From JAGQPD01 sp020426865 (GTDB taxonomy: Bacteria > Planctomycetota > Planctomycetia > Pirellulales > Pirellulaceae): a stretch of 64,000 nt of DNA. The position numbers were made by a program, and so were the translations under genes. The notes beneath the pieces are model-generated. The model did not search any database. It was not told where the DNA came from and worked only from the letters and a program-made list of their open reading frames with translations. This document shows, one piece after another, positions 45,084 to 53,491 of this stretch (position 1 is its first letter; each line of letters opens with the position of its first letter). The DNA is taken from positions 248,001 through 312,000 of the forward strand of contig JAWKTN010000005.1 in the NCBI GenBank assembly GCA_041399065.1, given 5' to 3'.

Positions 45084-45946
45084 TCCCACGGAACGAACAG
45101 TCTGCCAAAGCATTTGATTTCCGACGCCCCTGCCGGCTGTCGGTTCCGGTGGAAAAACGCATCGGTAAATGGCAGGCCGCGTTCTGTTCGCTCGTTCCTG
45201 AGAAGTGGGCACCACTACTGCCGCTGTCGCTGCAATGGAGCCCCAGTGCTACGGAAACCGCAGCACCAATGCAGGCGGAATCCGCCATCCCCCAGGCCGG
45301 GTTTGGCGTGCACTTGCGAAATCTGCCGCAACCGACACTGCTGACGTTGCCACGCAACCTCGCCATTCTTCTGGTCAACGGCGTCGTTGGCAGTCAAACG
45401 GATGAACTACCCCAAGACCGAAAACTGACGGAGGTCGAGATTTCCTTGCTAGAGTTGCTAGCTCAGGAAATGCTGAATGCATTGAATGAGTCCTGGTCGA
45501 TCGCAAATGAGAACCCCTGTCGGCTCGGGGCATTCGATCCACTTCCCCGCCTGGTCCGCGCCTTTGCTGGGCAAGAAGACCTGGTAATCGTCCGTTTTCA
45601 AGTCGGCAACGATACGATCGGCCTGCATTCCTGCCATTGGTACTGGCCCGAGTCGGTGGCAATGGCACTCTTCCCGCAGGAAGATGACGATGACGAACAG
45701 CTGCTACACGCCGCTCAAATGAAAGAAGTTGCCCAGCGAATTCCGATGCAAGTTTCCGTCCGCTTAGGGTCGGCCAGCTTGCACGTATCGGAGCTAGCAA
45801 CATTAAGTTGCGGAGATGTGATCGTATTGGACCAGCGTGTTGGGGATCCCCTGACCGGTTACGTGGGGGAAAAACCTGTCTATGTGGGGTGGGCCGGACG
45901 CGTGGGAAATCGGCAGGGTTTTCAGGTAGCGGAAGTAAATCCATAA
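45080..45946 (+). CDS. fliM: Flagellar motor switch protein FliM, lacking the N-terminal CheY-binding motif
   Basis: A 288-residue protein, short for FliM (~330). It starts almost directly at the segment FDFRRPCRLSVPVEKR, which normally follows ~40 residues containing the LSQxEIDALL motif that binds CheY-P; that N-terminal piece is absent. The middle domain is diverged but retains RKLTEVEISLLELLAQEM and a conserved Trp; the C-terminal SpoA domain is at ~210-285 (QRIPMQVSVRLGSASLHVSEL). It is the C-ring protein between FliG and FliN. The ATG overlaps the fliL stop (ATGA). Confidence 0.85.
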   Translation: MIPRNEQSAKAFDFRRPCRLSVPVEKRIGKWQAAFCSLVPEKWAPLLPLSLQWSPSATETAAPMQAESAIPQAGFGVHLRNLPQPTLLTLPRNLAILLVNGVVGSQTDELPQDRKLTEVEISLLELLAQEMLNALNESWSIANENPCRLGAFDPLPRLVRAFAGQEDLVIVRFQVGNDTIGLHSCHWYWPESVAMALFPQEDDDDEQLLHAAQMKEVAQRIPMQVSVRLGSASLHVSELATLSCGDVIVLDQRVGDPLTGYVGEKPVYVGWAGRVGNRQGFQVAEVNP

Positions 45947-46004
45947 AGCACTACCTATCTTCACCAAACTATCCACACGGCACAATCGACAGAAAACGTT
46001 CAAG

Positions 46005-46073
46005 CCTCACACGTCAAAAACCCGAACAGTAACTAGCGGGATTGGGCAGAACAAGAGACCGCGACGTGTGAGG
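46005..46073 (+). promoter_or_regulatory. Inverted repeat in the fliN leader covering the ribosome-binding site
   Basis: CCTCACACGTC at 46005-46015 is perfectly complementary to GACGTGTGAGG at 46063-46073. The right arm contains the first part of the GAGGGG ribosome-binding site (46070-46075), 6 nt before the fliN ATG at 46079. A smaller CCCG/CGGG stem (46021-46024 with 46037-46040) is nested within. The folded form should hide the ribosome-binding site. Confidence 0.6.
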
Positions 46074-46078
46074 GGCAG

Positions 46079-46495
46079 ATGTCAGACGAAAAACGTGCGC
46101 CGGACGAGGACGTCGTCGACGGGACGACCGAGGCCGGGCAATCAGCAACGGAAACCGCGACGGCGGCGAGCGCAGCGAAGGACATTCCGGTCCAGGTCGC
46201 CGAATTTGCACGACTCGGCGATGGGGACGGGCCCGTGGGCGAGGGCTCGCCGATCGACCGTTTCTATGACGTCAATGTCACGGTGTGGGCGGAGCTCGGT
46301 CGCGTAACAATGTCATTGGGGTCGCTGATGCAAATTGGCGAGGGTTCCGTGATGAAACTGGATCGGCCCATTACGGGTCCCGTGGACTTGATGGCCCAGG
46401 GGGTACGGGTTGCGCGCGGTGAAGTGGTCGTCGTTGACGACTGTTTTGCGATCAGAATCAAGGAGATTGAGCCATCGCGGAAGATGGCGGGCTAA
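46079..46495 (+). CDS. fliN: Flagellar motor switch protein FliN
   Basis: A 138-residue C-ring protein. Residues 1-55 are acidic and probably unstructured; ~60-135 form the SpoA domain (FYDVNVTVWAELGRVTMSLG, then GSVMKLDRPITGPVDL and RGEVVVVDDCFAIRIKEI). FliN completes the switch complex and binds export substrates. A 132 nt gap with a long inverted repeat separates it from fliM. Confidence 0.94.
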   Translation: MSDEKRAPDEDVVDGTTEAGQSATETATAASAAKDIPVQVAEFARLGDGDGPVGEGSPIDRFYDVNVTVWAELGRVTMSLGSLMQIGEGSVMKLDRPITGPVDLMAQGVRVARGEVVVVDDCFAIRIKEIEPSRKMAG

Positions 46496-46598
46496 ACGCG
46501 GAAAAAATGTAAATCATGCGCGAAACGATCGTCACATAACACATAAAAGCAGTTGCCACGTTGGGCAGATGTGGCAGCTGTCATGGGGCACTAGAACG

Positions 46599-48716
46599 AT
46601 GACTGTGGGCAGTACGGTCAACGTCGACACGAACCTTGGGTTCAACCATCGCAGCGAAACGCTACTTTCGCTGGCGTTGCTGGGCGTATTGGTAGTGTTG
46701 TTAGTTCCCCTCCCTCCATTCCTGCTGGACATGCTATTGGCCGGCAATTTGGGTGTCACGGTTTTGTTATTACTGGTGACACTGGGCGTCCGTCATCCGT
46801 TGGACGTGTCTGTATTCCCCTCGCTGCTGCTGTTGTTTACGTTGTATCGTTTGTCGTTGAACGTGGCCACAACACGCCTGATTCTTCTGGGTGGCGAGGC
46901 GGGGCAAATTGTTCAGACGTTTGGCAACTTCGTCGTTGGCGGCAACTTGATCGTAGGGATGGTGATCTTCTTGATTTTGATCATCGTTCAATTCGTGGTG
47001 ATCACCAAGGGTGCGGGGCGGGTGTCGGAGGTCGCGGCGCGGTTCACGTTGGATGCGTTACCGGGCAAGCAGATGGCGATCGATGCCGAGTTGAACGCGG
47101 GAACGCTCGACGAAAAAACTGCCCGGGAACGACGCGCACAGTTGGCACGCGAGGCGGAATTCTATGGTGCCATGGACGGTGCCAGCAAGTTTGTGCGTGG
47201 CGATGCCATTGCGGGCCTGATCGTTACAGCCATCAACTTGATTGGCGGCATCATGCTTGGCGTCACCAACGGACTGACAATCCAGGACGCCGTGACGCAG
47301 TATTCCATCCTGACGGTTGGCGACGGTCTTGTGTCTCAGATTCCGGCCCTGATCATTGCGACCGCTTCGGGCCTGCTAGTGACGAAGGCGGGATCGCAAT
47401 CGAGCTTAGGCCACGAGATCGGTGGGCAGATGCTTGGCAGTCCTCGCACGCTGGCGTTGGGAGCGGGAATCATGTTTGTGGTTTCCTTGACGCCCGGCCT
47501 GCCGAAATTGCCGTTTTGGGCCATGGGAGCTGGCCTGATCTGGTACGTCCGTCGGCGTCGTCCCCACCCTGCCCCCGCTGCCGAACCCAAGGAAGACCCG
47601 GCAACCGCACCGGCCCGGGCCGAACGGGAACTGCTGGACGATTTCCTGCAAACCGACCGTGTCTGTGTCAAGGTCGGAGCGCGTTTGATGCCGCTGGTTC
47701 ATTCCAAACACATCAAGGGGCTCGCCGAGCGGATTCCGACTCTGCGACAGGATCTCACGCAACAACACGGTTTCTGGGTCCCCGCCATCAGAATCCGTGA
47801 CGATCTACAGTTGCCATCGGACAGCTACCAGATTCTGATCACCGGCCGCGAAGTTGCGCGAGGCACACTCCATCCCGACGACCTGTTGGCGATCGACCCC
47901 GGCAGCACCAAGCTGGAGATCGACGGTGAAAATACGCACGAACCGACATTTGGGTTGCCCGCCAAATGGATTCGCACCAATGACCGGATGCGGGCAGAAC
48001 TGGCCGGATACACCGTTGTCGACGCGCCGGCAGTGCTCATCACCCACCTTGGCGAGACATTGCGTCGCTACTCGCACGAACTGTTGAGTCGCGACGACCT
48101 GCAACGCCTGTTGACCAAGCTTCGTGAGGTCTGTCCAACAGTCGTCGACGAAATGAAACCCGACAACCTGCGGATCAGCACGCTGCACCAACTGCTTATC
48201 GCGTTGTTGAAAGACCGCGTTCCCGTCACGGACCTGGCAATGATCCTGGAATCGGCGTTGAACCACGTCGGGCGGTGCAAGGAAACTCCCGAGCTGGCCG
48301 AGGCGGTACGTCAGGATTTGGGAAGAGTGATCTGCGACTCATTCCGGACCGACGGCGGACAGGTACGAGTATTGGTCCTGGAGCCTCGGCTGGAAGCCTA
48401 CTTGCGTGAAACACTAAAAGACCGTGAGTTGTCGCTCCCAATGCCTGTTCACGAACGGCTCGTGGCAACGATGAGCAGTCATTGGCAAAAGGCGTCGGTG
48501 GACGGTCATGAATTCGCAGTGTTGACCGACCGACCGTTGCGACGGGCCCTGAGGAACGCTATTGAGCGATCGCTGCCGGACCTGCAGGTAATCGCCTACA
48601 CCGAGGTCCCACGGGACTTGCAAATCGACCCCGTCGCCGTCGTACGCAAGCAAGAAATCGTCCCCCTGGCTGACACGCCAGCCAATGTCGGTGCCATGAC
48701 GGCACTGGCGAAGTAG
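46599..48716 (+). CDS. flhA: Flagellar export gate protein FlhA
   Basis: A ~705-residue export gate component. The N-terminal ~300 residues contain eight predicted transmembrane segments and the family signature (LYRLSLNVATTRLIL, GGNLIVGMVIFLILIIVQF, VSEVAARFTLDALPGKQMAID). The cytoplasmic C-terminal domain (~320-705) contains AGYTVVDAPAVLITHL and LHQLLIALLKDRVPVTDLAMIL. ATG 46599 has GGGGCA upstream; the open frame continues back into fliN without similarity. The other gate genes flhB and fliPQR are not in the window. Confidence 0.95.
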   Translation: MTVGSTVNVDTNLGFNHRSETLLSLALLGVLVVLLVPLPPFLLDMLLAGNLGVTVLLLLVTLGVRHPLDVSVFPSLLLLFTLYRLSLNVATTRLILLGGEAGQIVQTFGNFVVGGNLIVGMVIFLILIIVQFVVITKGAGRVSEVAARFTLDALPGKQMAIDAELNAGTLDEKTARERRAQLAREAEFYGAMDGASKFVRGDAIAGLIVTAINLIGGIMLGVTNGLTIQDAVTQYSILTVGDGLVSQIPALIIATASGLLVTKAGSQSSLGHEIGGQMLGSPRTLALGAGIMFVVSLTPGLPKLPFWAMGAGLIWYVRRRRPHPAPAAEPKEDPATAPARAERELLDDFLQTDRVCVKVGARLMPLVHSKHIKGLAERIPTLRQDLTQQHGFWVPAIRIRDDLQLPSDSYQILITGREVARGTLHPDDLLAIDPGSTKLEIDGENTHEPTFGLPAKWIRTNDRMRAELAGYTVVDAPAVLITHLGETLRRYSHELLSRDDLQRLLTKLREVCPTVVDEMKPDNLRISTLHQLLIALLKDRVPVTDLAMILESALNHVGRCKETPELAEAVRQDLGRVICDSFRTDGGQVRVLVLEPRLEAYLRETLKDRELSLPMPVHERLVATMSSHWQKASVDGHEFAVLTDRPLRRALRNAIERSLPDLQVIAYTEVPRDLQIDPVAVVRKQEIVPLADTPANVGAMTALAK

Positions 48717-48769
48717 TGCAATTTGAAGAGACATAAACGTCGTCGAAGAAGTTACCGTGCAGAAGCCAC

Positions 48770-48973
48770 ATGTCCGAGGAACAGGCAAACCGACCATGGG
48801 TCACGGCTCTTACGCTGCTGACAGCCGCGATGGCAACGCTCATCGCGATTGCCTGCGGCGTGGAACCAGACCAGGTGCTCCTGCGTGCCGCCACTTGTGC
48901 AGCTACGACGTGCGCGTTGGGTGTGGTTGTGAAGGAAGTGTGTAAGTTAGTAGTCACTGAAAGTTCAAACTGA
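48770..48973 (+). CDS. Small membrane protein between flhA and fliA
   Basis: A 67-residue unrecognised protein with one or two hydrophobic helices (VTALTLLTAAMATLIAIA and LRAATCAATTCALGVVV). It lies within the operon, 53 nt after flhA and 6 nt before fliA, in the same direction. Position suggests a flagellar or fliA-linked role but the sequence gives no family. In other bacteria flhF and flhG occupy this place; this protein is not related to either. Coding status rests on spacing and orientation. Confidence 0.55.
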   Translation: MSEEQANRPWVTALTLLTAAMATLIAIACGVEPDQVLLRAATCAATTCALGVVVKEVCKLVVTESSN

Positions 48974-48979
48974 GTACCG

Positions 48980-49699
48980 ATGACATCCATGACGCGCGCA
49001 CGACAGACGTACGAAAAACAGGCACGCAAGCAGATGGTCGATCAACTGATCTTGGATCATCTGGACTTCGTACGCAACATCCTCGGAAAACTCGTGGCCC
49101 AGTTGCCCAACGATGTTGATACGGAGAACCTCGAGTCTGCGGGCGTGTTGGGATTGGTAGAGGCGGCACAACAATTTGACCCCCAGCGCGAAGTCGCATT
49201 CAAGACGTTTGCCTACACCCGTATCCGCGGGGCAATCCTGGATGAACTGCGGCGGAATTCTCCCCTGCCACAGAAAATGATGCAGCAAATCGCTCGGATC
49301 CGGACTGTTTGCGAAACCATGCCGCCGCCAATCACCCCCGAACTGCTGGCGGAAAAAACGGCCATGAGCCTGACAGACGTCGAGCAGACCCTCGAGGCCA
49401 TGCGGCTGTCCCGAATTCGCACCGGTCAAGATTCCGTTACGGTATTGGGCAGCATTCGCGACATGCGTCATGAACGCCCGGAGGCCCCCATCGAAGATGC
49501 CGAATTAAAGGCCATCCTCGTCGACTCCATTACACGGCTCCCCGAAAAAGAACGACTCGTGATCACGCTCTATTACCTGGAAGACCTCCGTCTAAAAGAA
49601 ATCGGCGAGGCGTTGCGGCTTTCCGAATCACGCGTGTCACGCATCCTTGCCAAAGCCGAGTTTCGGCTTAGCCAATATGTACGATCCCAAATAGGTTAA
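48980..49699 (+). CDS. fliA: Flagellar sigma factor sigma-28 (FliA/WhiG family)
   Basis: A 239-residue sigma factor. Region 2: LDFVRNILGKLVAQLP, SAGVLGLVEAAQQFDP and FKTFAYTRIRGAILDELRR; region 3 follows; region 4: LPEKERLVITLYYLEDLRL and KEIGEALRLSESRVSRILAKA. This matches FliA/WhiG. It directs late flagellar genes (flagellins, cap). Its anti-sigma partner FlgM is predicted at 60780. Confidence 0.95.
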   Translation: MTSMTRARQTYEKQARKQMVDQLILDHLDFVRNILGKLVAQLPNDVDTENLESAGVLGLVEAAQQFDPQREVAFKTFAYTRIRGAILDELRRNSPLPQKMMQQIARIRTVCETMPPPITPELLAEKTAMSLTDVEQTLEAMRLSRIRTGQDSVTVLGSIRDMRHERPEAPIEDAELKAILVDSITRLPEKERLVITLYYLEDLRLKEIGEALRLSESRVSRILAKAEFRLSQYVRSQIG

Positions 49700-49704
49700 A
49701 TCAT

Positions 49705-49932
49705 ATGCTCCGAAATCCCGGTGAACAGGATATCCGTCCCCGAGCTGTTGTGCCGCGTCAACGCGTCAACGTCGGCCCCCAGGCAACGCGCGTCGTCGTG
49801 CCCGGTTGCCAGTCCGACCATGAACCTCAGATTCAAGTCATCACCAATTCCGAGAGGATCGAAGCCATTGAAGTCACCTGTGGCTGCGGACGCCGCATAC
49901 GACTTGTCTGCCAATACGACGAATCAACATAA
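49705..49932 (+). CDS. Small cysteine-containing protein after fliA
   Basis: A 75-residue protein of no recognised family, starting 5 nt after the fliA stop in the same direction. The C-terminal part IEVTCGCGRRIRLVCQYDE holds three cysteines in a CxC...C arrangement like half of a zinc ribbon; the N-terminus is basic and proline-rich. The close spacing supports an operon gene, possibly a regulator, but function cannot be stated. Confidence 0.55.
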   Translation: MLRNPGEQDIRPRAVVPRQRVNVGPQATRVVVPGCQSDHEPQIQVITNSERIEAIEVTCGCGRRIRLVCQYDEST

Positions 49933-49961
49933 TCAACCACCTCTACTCTTCGCGGTGTACT

Positions 49962-50519
49962 ATGTTCCTAACTCGACGACATTTCCTCGCGGCCCTCTTC
50001 GCATCGGTTCTGCTGCTTTCCGGCTGCAACGCCATCCCCAATCATTACTACTCGTGCGGACAACCCAGTGCCGGCGGAATGCAGCTTCCCTTTAATCCGA
50101 TTTGTCGACATTGCGGCCATAAAACTAGTGGTCCCCCTGCCGACGCAGGGAATCTGACGTTCCCCCCCGATTCAGCCAACACGTACCACGAAAGAATCGA
50201 GACATTGCAAAAAGGCATCGACCTTGCCACAGACACTAATAAGTCGCTATCCGATGACCTCAAGCAGTGCAATCGCCAACTTGTCGACTACCGCGGACGA
50301 GTAGAGAAATGTGAGCGCGATCTAAAGAACACCGAACAGAATCTTCATGCGTATCAGCAGCAGTACGAAGCACTGGTAGCTCGGATGGATCGTGAAGAGG
50401 ACCATCGTAATGATCAACTTCGTAACATCTCCAGCAAGCTGTACCAGATTATTTTGCAGCAAAAGACCGCGATGGAGACGGCGAATTTTGAAACACTACC
50501 CCCACCGCCCAACCACTAA
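49962..50519 (+). CDS. Coiled-coil lipoprotein at the end of the flagellar operon
   Basis: A 185-residue lipoprotein: signal FLAALFASVLLLSG with lipobox Cys22. The mature part first has a cysteine-containing segment (YYSCGQPSAGG, PICRHCGHK) that could form a zinc or disulfide knot, then a long coiled coil (~75-165; ERIETLQKGIDLATD, CERDLKNTEQNLHAYQQQY). Not a known flagellar component; it might be an envelope protein of the basal body. It starts 29 nt after the previous gene. Confidence 0.7.
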   Translation: MFLTRRHFLAALFASVLLLSGCNAIPNHYYSCGQPSAGGMQLPFNPICRHCGHKTSGPPADAGNLTFPPDSANTYHERIETLQKGIDLATDTNKSLSDDLKQCNRQLVDYRGRVEKCERDLKNTEQNLHAYQQQYEALVARMDREEDHRNDQLRNISSKLYQIILQQKTAMETANFETLPPPPNH

Positions 50520-51049
50520 AATGTCCCACGGCTGTCCTCAGCCGTCAATCGTTACCCGGCATGTCGGACTTGGCTTCAGCGCAAAAAAAACGCCCGCACC
50601 GGCCGTCGCCGGTACGGGCAGCCTGCGAAGATGGGGCAGCACCTCGCAGGCTTGGGCAGCTGCCCAACTGATTTCAATCAATCACTTCACTTGCCTATTT
50701 CACGTAATCAGGGAATCTCACACCCAAGAATCTGGCGCGGGAACTAAGGCCCCATTCTATGTCTACACTCCCCGCGCCCGAATGCGATGGAAGCATTCAG
50801 TCGGCAGGCGCGGGCCGCGCGAAAAAGCCTCTTCGATACTAACTTCTTCGGCCAGAAAGTCTACTGTTTCGCACGAAAATCTTTCCCTTTTTCTGCGACT
50901 GGCACCATCGTAACCTAACCTAGCCCCGCCTACAACTGCGCCACGCCTAAATTCATCTCCTACTCGCTCGTTTTCGCCCGCCGCCCCCCCTATCGAACGG
51001 GTGGCCCCCCAAACCGCCACCCTAATGGGGGGGCATAGACACCAAGATG
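50520..51049. other. 530 bp convergent intergenic region with several hairpins
   Basis: Lies between the lipoprotein gene and flgE. Hairpins: ACGGCTG/CAGCCGT, loop TCCT (50528-50545), possibly ending the forward operon; a minus-strand terminator (50583-50619, listed); GCCTGCGA/TCGCAGGC (50621-50651); and GGGCAGCTGCCC (50654-50665). The rest (~50700-51040) contains no gene that I can support; an 85-codon minus-strand open frame there looks random. Confidence 0.6.
50583..50619 (-). terminator. Intrinsic terminator for the fliK-flgD-flgE transcript
   Basis: On the minus strand a stem GCCCG-T-ACCGG / CCGGT-G-CGGGC (one mismatch pair, loop CGACGG) is followed by C, G and a run of eight T (50590-50583 as A on the plus strand). 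It lies ~430 nt after the flgE stop, which would give a long 3' untranslated region. Confidence 0.7.
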
Positions 51050-52714
51050 CTAGCGGATGATATTGGTCAGTTCCTCTAATACTTGGTCGCTGACGGTGAT
51101 TGTCCTTGCGTTGGCGGAGAATCCGCGTTGAGCGACGATCAGCCGGGTAAACTCAAAGGCGATGTCCACGTTGGACGACTCGAGTTGGCCGCCGGCGATC
51201 GCCCCGCGATTGCCGGACGTGGCCGCCCCCAACTGGGGCTCGCCGGAATTCAGGGACTCCTCAAAATAGTTGTCACCAATCCCTTTTAAACCGTTGTTGT
51301 TCTGGAAGGCGGCGATAGCCAATTGCGCCAGCGGGAGCGTCCGACCGTTGGAAGCAACGCCTTCGACAACCCCGTCCAGTGAGATACTCACTGACGTCAG
51401 CGAACCGGGCGCAAAACCATCCTGCGAGGCAACGAGAAACTGGTCGTCACCGTTTTGTTGCAGTTCGTTGGGAGCCGGACTGAAGTCTAGGTCGATGGTT
51501 TGGGCGGCGGCAATGCCGTTGAATTGAATCGTGATGTCGGTGTCGCCGTCACCGATTCCGTAGATTTGCTGAAGGCTACCGTCATCGTTAAAGGTAATCT
51601 GGTTGACGGCGCCATCGAGCATTGTCCCTTCTTCCTCATCGATCTCGACCTGCAGATTCCAGGTATTGCTTGTCGGTTGTCTGACAAACCGCAAGAGCAA
51701 TGTGTGTTCGTTGCCTTGCACATCATAGATATCAACGTTTTGCAGGAATTCATCGGCCTCTTTGCCCTCAACGTCGACCTCCATTTGATGCTGCCCGAAT
51801 TGGGTGAATCCGGTATTGTCGTCCCGATCCTCAAGCTTGAGGTTCAAAGGAGACACACCTGGTGTATTGGCCTCGATCGTGATGTTGCCGCCCGCTGTCA
51901 GCGACACAGTCGATTCGGGATAAGCCGCCTCAATTCTGTCTCTCAAGTCGCCGAGAGTCGATGTACCTGTAATCGTGTAGGTGGTGGCGACGGGGTTTCC
52001 ATCTGCGTCGGTGCCACTGATGTCGATAATGTCGCCCGCTACATATGGCTGTTGATTATCGTTGAGGTCATTGAGCAGCGTGGCCGCAGTTGCGGGTGTG
52101 GTGTCATCCACCATGAAAGGTGAGCTTGTTGACAATAGTTTCGCTTTTTCACCGGTTGCCTTACCGGAGAGATTTCCATTGAGTTCGACGGCCTCGGTGG
52201 CCTTACCTGGAATGATCGCTCCGAACGGGATACGGATTCTCGAGTCGCCGGGAATTTGAAAACCGGTCGAATTCGGCGCGGGTTCACCGAGGCTACCGAG
52301 TCGTTGGACGTGATAGCCGGTACTTGGGTCAATGAGGTACTGTTCCTTGTCCAGCGAGAACGCGCCGGCTCGTGTGTACAGATTGCGGATACCATCGTTC
52401 ACGACGAAGAACCCCTCGCCCTGGATAGCGAAGTCGAATAGGCCTCCGGTCAGCTCGAGATTACCTTGACTGAATCGGCGAGTGATCTGGCCAAGTTTGA
52501 CACCCGAGCCGATTTGATTGGGCGTCACGCCCCCCGCGTCACCGTTGCTCGCGCTGGTAGCGGGACGGACTGTTTCGTAGAGCAAATCAGCGAATAAGAT
52601 TCGATGGCCCTTGAACGCCGTGGTATTCAAGTTCGCCAAATTGTTCCCCACGACACTCAGCATCTGCTGGTGGGTGACCAGCCCCGAGACGCCCGTCAAA
52701 AGTGAATTGGCCAT
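51050..52714 (-). CDS. flgE: Flagellar hook protein FlgE
   Basis: A 554-residue hook subunit, longer than the ~400 of enteric FlgE because of an extended central region. N-terminus MANSLLTGVSGLVTHQQMLS, then NNLANLNTTAFKGHRILFADLLYE; FAIQGEGFFVVND near 110 and C-terminal ESSNVDIAFEFTRLIVAQRGF, both hallmark hook features. The middle holds two or more beta domains, including a flagellin_IN-like piece (TTYTITGTSTLGDLRDRI). An AGGAG ribosome-binding site sits in a small palindrome AGGAGAACTCCT before the ATG. Confidence 0.95.
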   Translation of the reverse strand: MANSLLTGVSGLVTHQQMLSVVGNNLANLNTTAFKGHRILFADLLYETVRPATSASNGDAGGVTPNQIGSGVKLGQITRRFSQGNLELTGGLFDFAIQGEGFFVVNDGIRNLYTRAGAFSLDKEQYLIDPSTGYHVQRLGSLGEPAPNSTGFQIPGDSRIRIPFGAIIPGKATEAVELNGNLSGKATGEKAKLLSTSSPFMVDDTTPATAATLLNDLNDNQQPYVAGDIIDISGTDADGNPVATTYTITGTSTLGDLRDRIEAAYPESTVSLTAGGNITIEANTPGVSPLNLKLEDRDDNTGFTQFGQHQMEVDVEGKEADEFLQNVDIYDVQGNEHTLLLRFVRQPTSNTWNLQVEIDEEEGTMLDGAVNQITFNDDGSLQQIYGIGDGDTDITIQFNGIAAAQTIDLDFSPAPNELQQNGDDQFLVASQDGFAPGSLTSVSISLDGVVEGVASNGRTLPLAQLAIAAFQNNNGLKGIGDNYFEESLNSGEPQLGAATSGNRGAIAGGQLESSNVDIAFEFTRLIVAQRGFSANARTITVSDQVLEELTNIIR

Positions 52715-52775
52715 AAAAGGAGTTCTCCTGAATCTACGAAGTTGTTAAACGGAATCGGGCCTTTCAAGCCTCAAT

Positions 52776-53471
52776 CTAACTGGCTGCTGAAGTGTCACTC
52801 GCCTGGCTAGCATCCGTTGTCGTAATCGCAGCCGATGTATCAGGTGATTCGCTCAATCGACTCGCGTCGGCAATCTCTCTCACGCGCGACGTGGAGATGT
52901 CTTTGCCGTCGATTCGCACCGTTACACCTTTTTCAGTGACTTGCACCTGCTCAATTACCCCCTGCTTTAAGTCGGTGCTGTTGTCGACTTGATAGGCGAC
53001 CGTCCGACCGATCAAGCTGTTAGCCTGGGCGATTTCCTGGAGCCGCATCATGGATTCAAAATTTGCATTCAGCTGGTCAAGCCCGTCGATCATGGCGAGC
53101 TCCTGCAAGTTGGTGATCCCCGAGATCTCCTGCAGACTGACCGCATCGTCATTGATCGCCAAGTGCATATGTCCGTCATACAGAAAGGCGGATTCAATAG
53201 GGCCGCGCAACGTTTGGCCCGTGTCCGGATCCTTATATGTGGCAATTTTGCCAACCAACGACGAACTCTGTGTCAACTCCTGTAACCGCAGCATTTCAGA
53301 AAAGCTGGCATTGAGTTGTTCGACACCCTCCAGTTGCGAGAACTGCGCCAGTTGCGTCGTGAAGTTCTCACTACTGGTGGGGTTGAGTGGGTCTTGATTT
53401 TGTAACTGTGTTACCAATAGTGTCAAGAATTCGTCTCGACCTACGGCGCTGTTGATCGTTTGAAGTGCCAT
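52776..53471 (-). CDS. flgD: Flagellar hook-capping protein FlgD with internal duplication
   Basis: A 231-residue hook cap scaffold. Residues 1-46 are classical (FLTLLVTQLQNQDPLNPTSS, TQLAQFSQLEGV). From residue 48 a module EGVEQLN...MLRLQELTQ..SLVGKIATY is repeated at 129 as DGLDQLN...MMRLQEIAQ..SLIGRTVAY, each with a following Tudor-like beta segment (SLQEISGI versus STSRVREI). The tail is Ser/Thr-rich. Position between fliK and flgE is canonical. The duplication is unusual for FlgD. Confidence 0.9.
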   Translation of the reverse strand: MALQTINSAVGRDEFLTLLVTQLQNQDPLNPTSSENFTTQLAQFSQLEGVEQLNASFSEMLRLQELTQSSSLVGKIATYKDPDTGQTLRGPIESAFLYDGHMHLAINDDAVSLQEISGITNLQELAMIDGLDQLNANFESMMRLQEIAQANSLIGRTVAYQVDNSTDLKQGVIEQVQVTEKGVTVRIDGKDISTSRVREIADASRLSESPDTSAAITTTDASQASDTSAAS

Positions 53472-53491
53472 CTCTGTCGTTTCACCTTTGA

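Noticed and set aside
50763..51020. 85-codon minus-strand open frame downstream of flgE
   Set aside because: Arg/Gly-rich, no recognisable motif, no ribosome-binding site that I can see, and it lies beyond flgE in a hairpin-rich gap.
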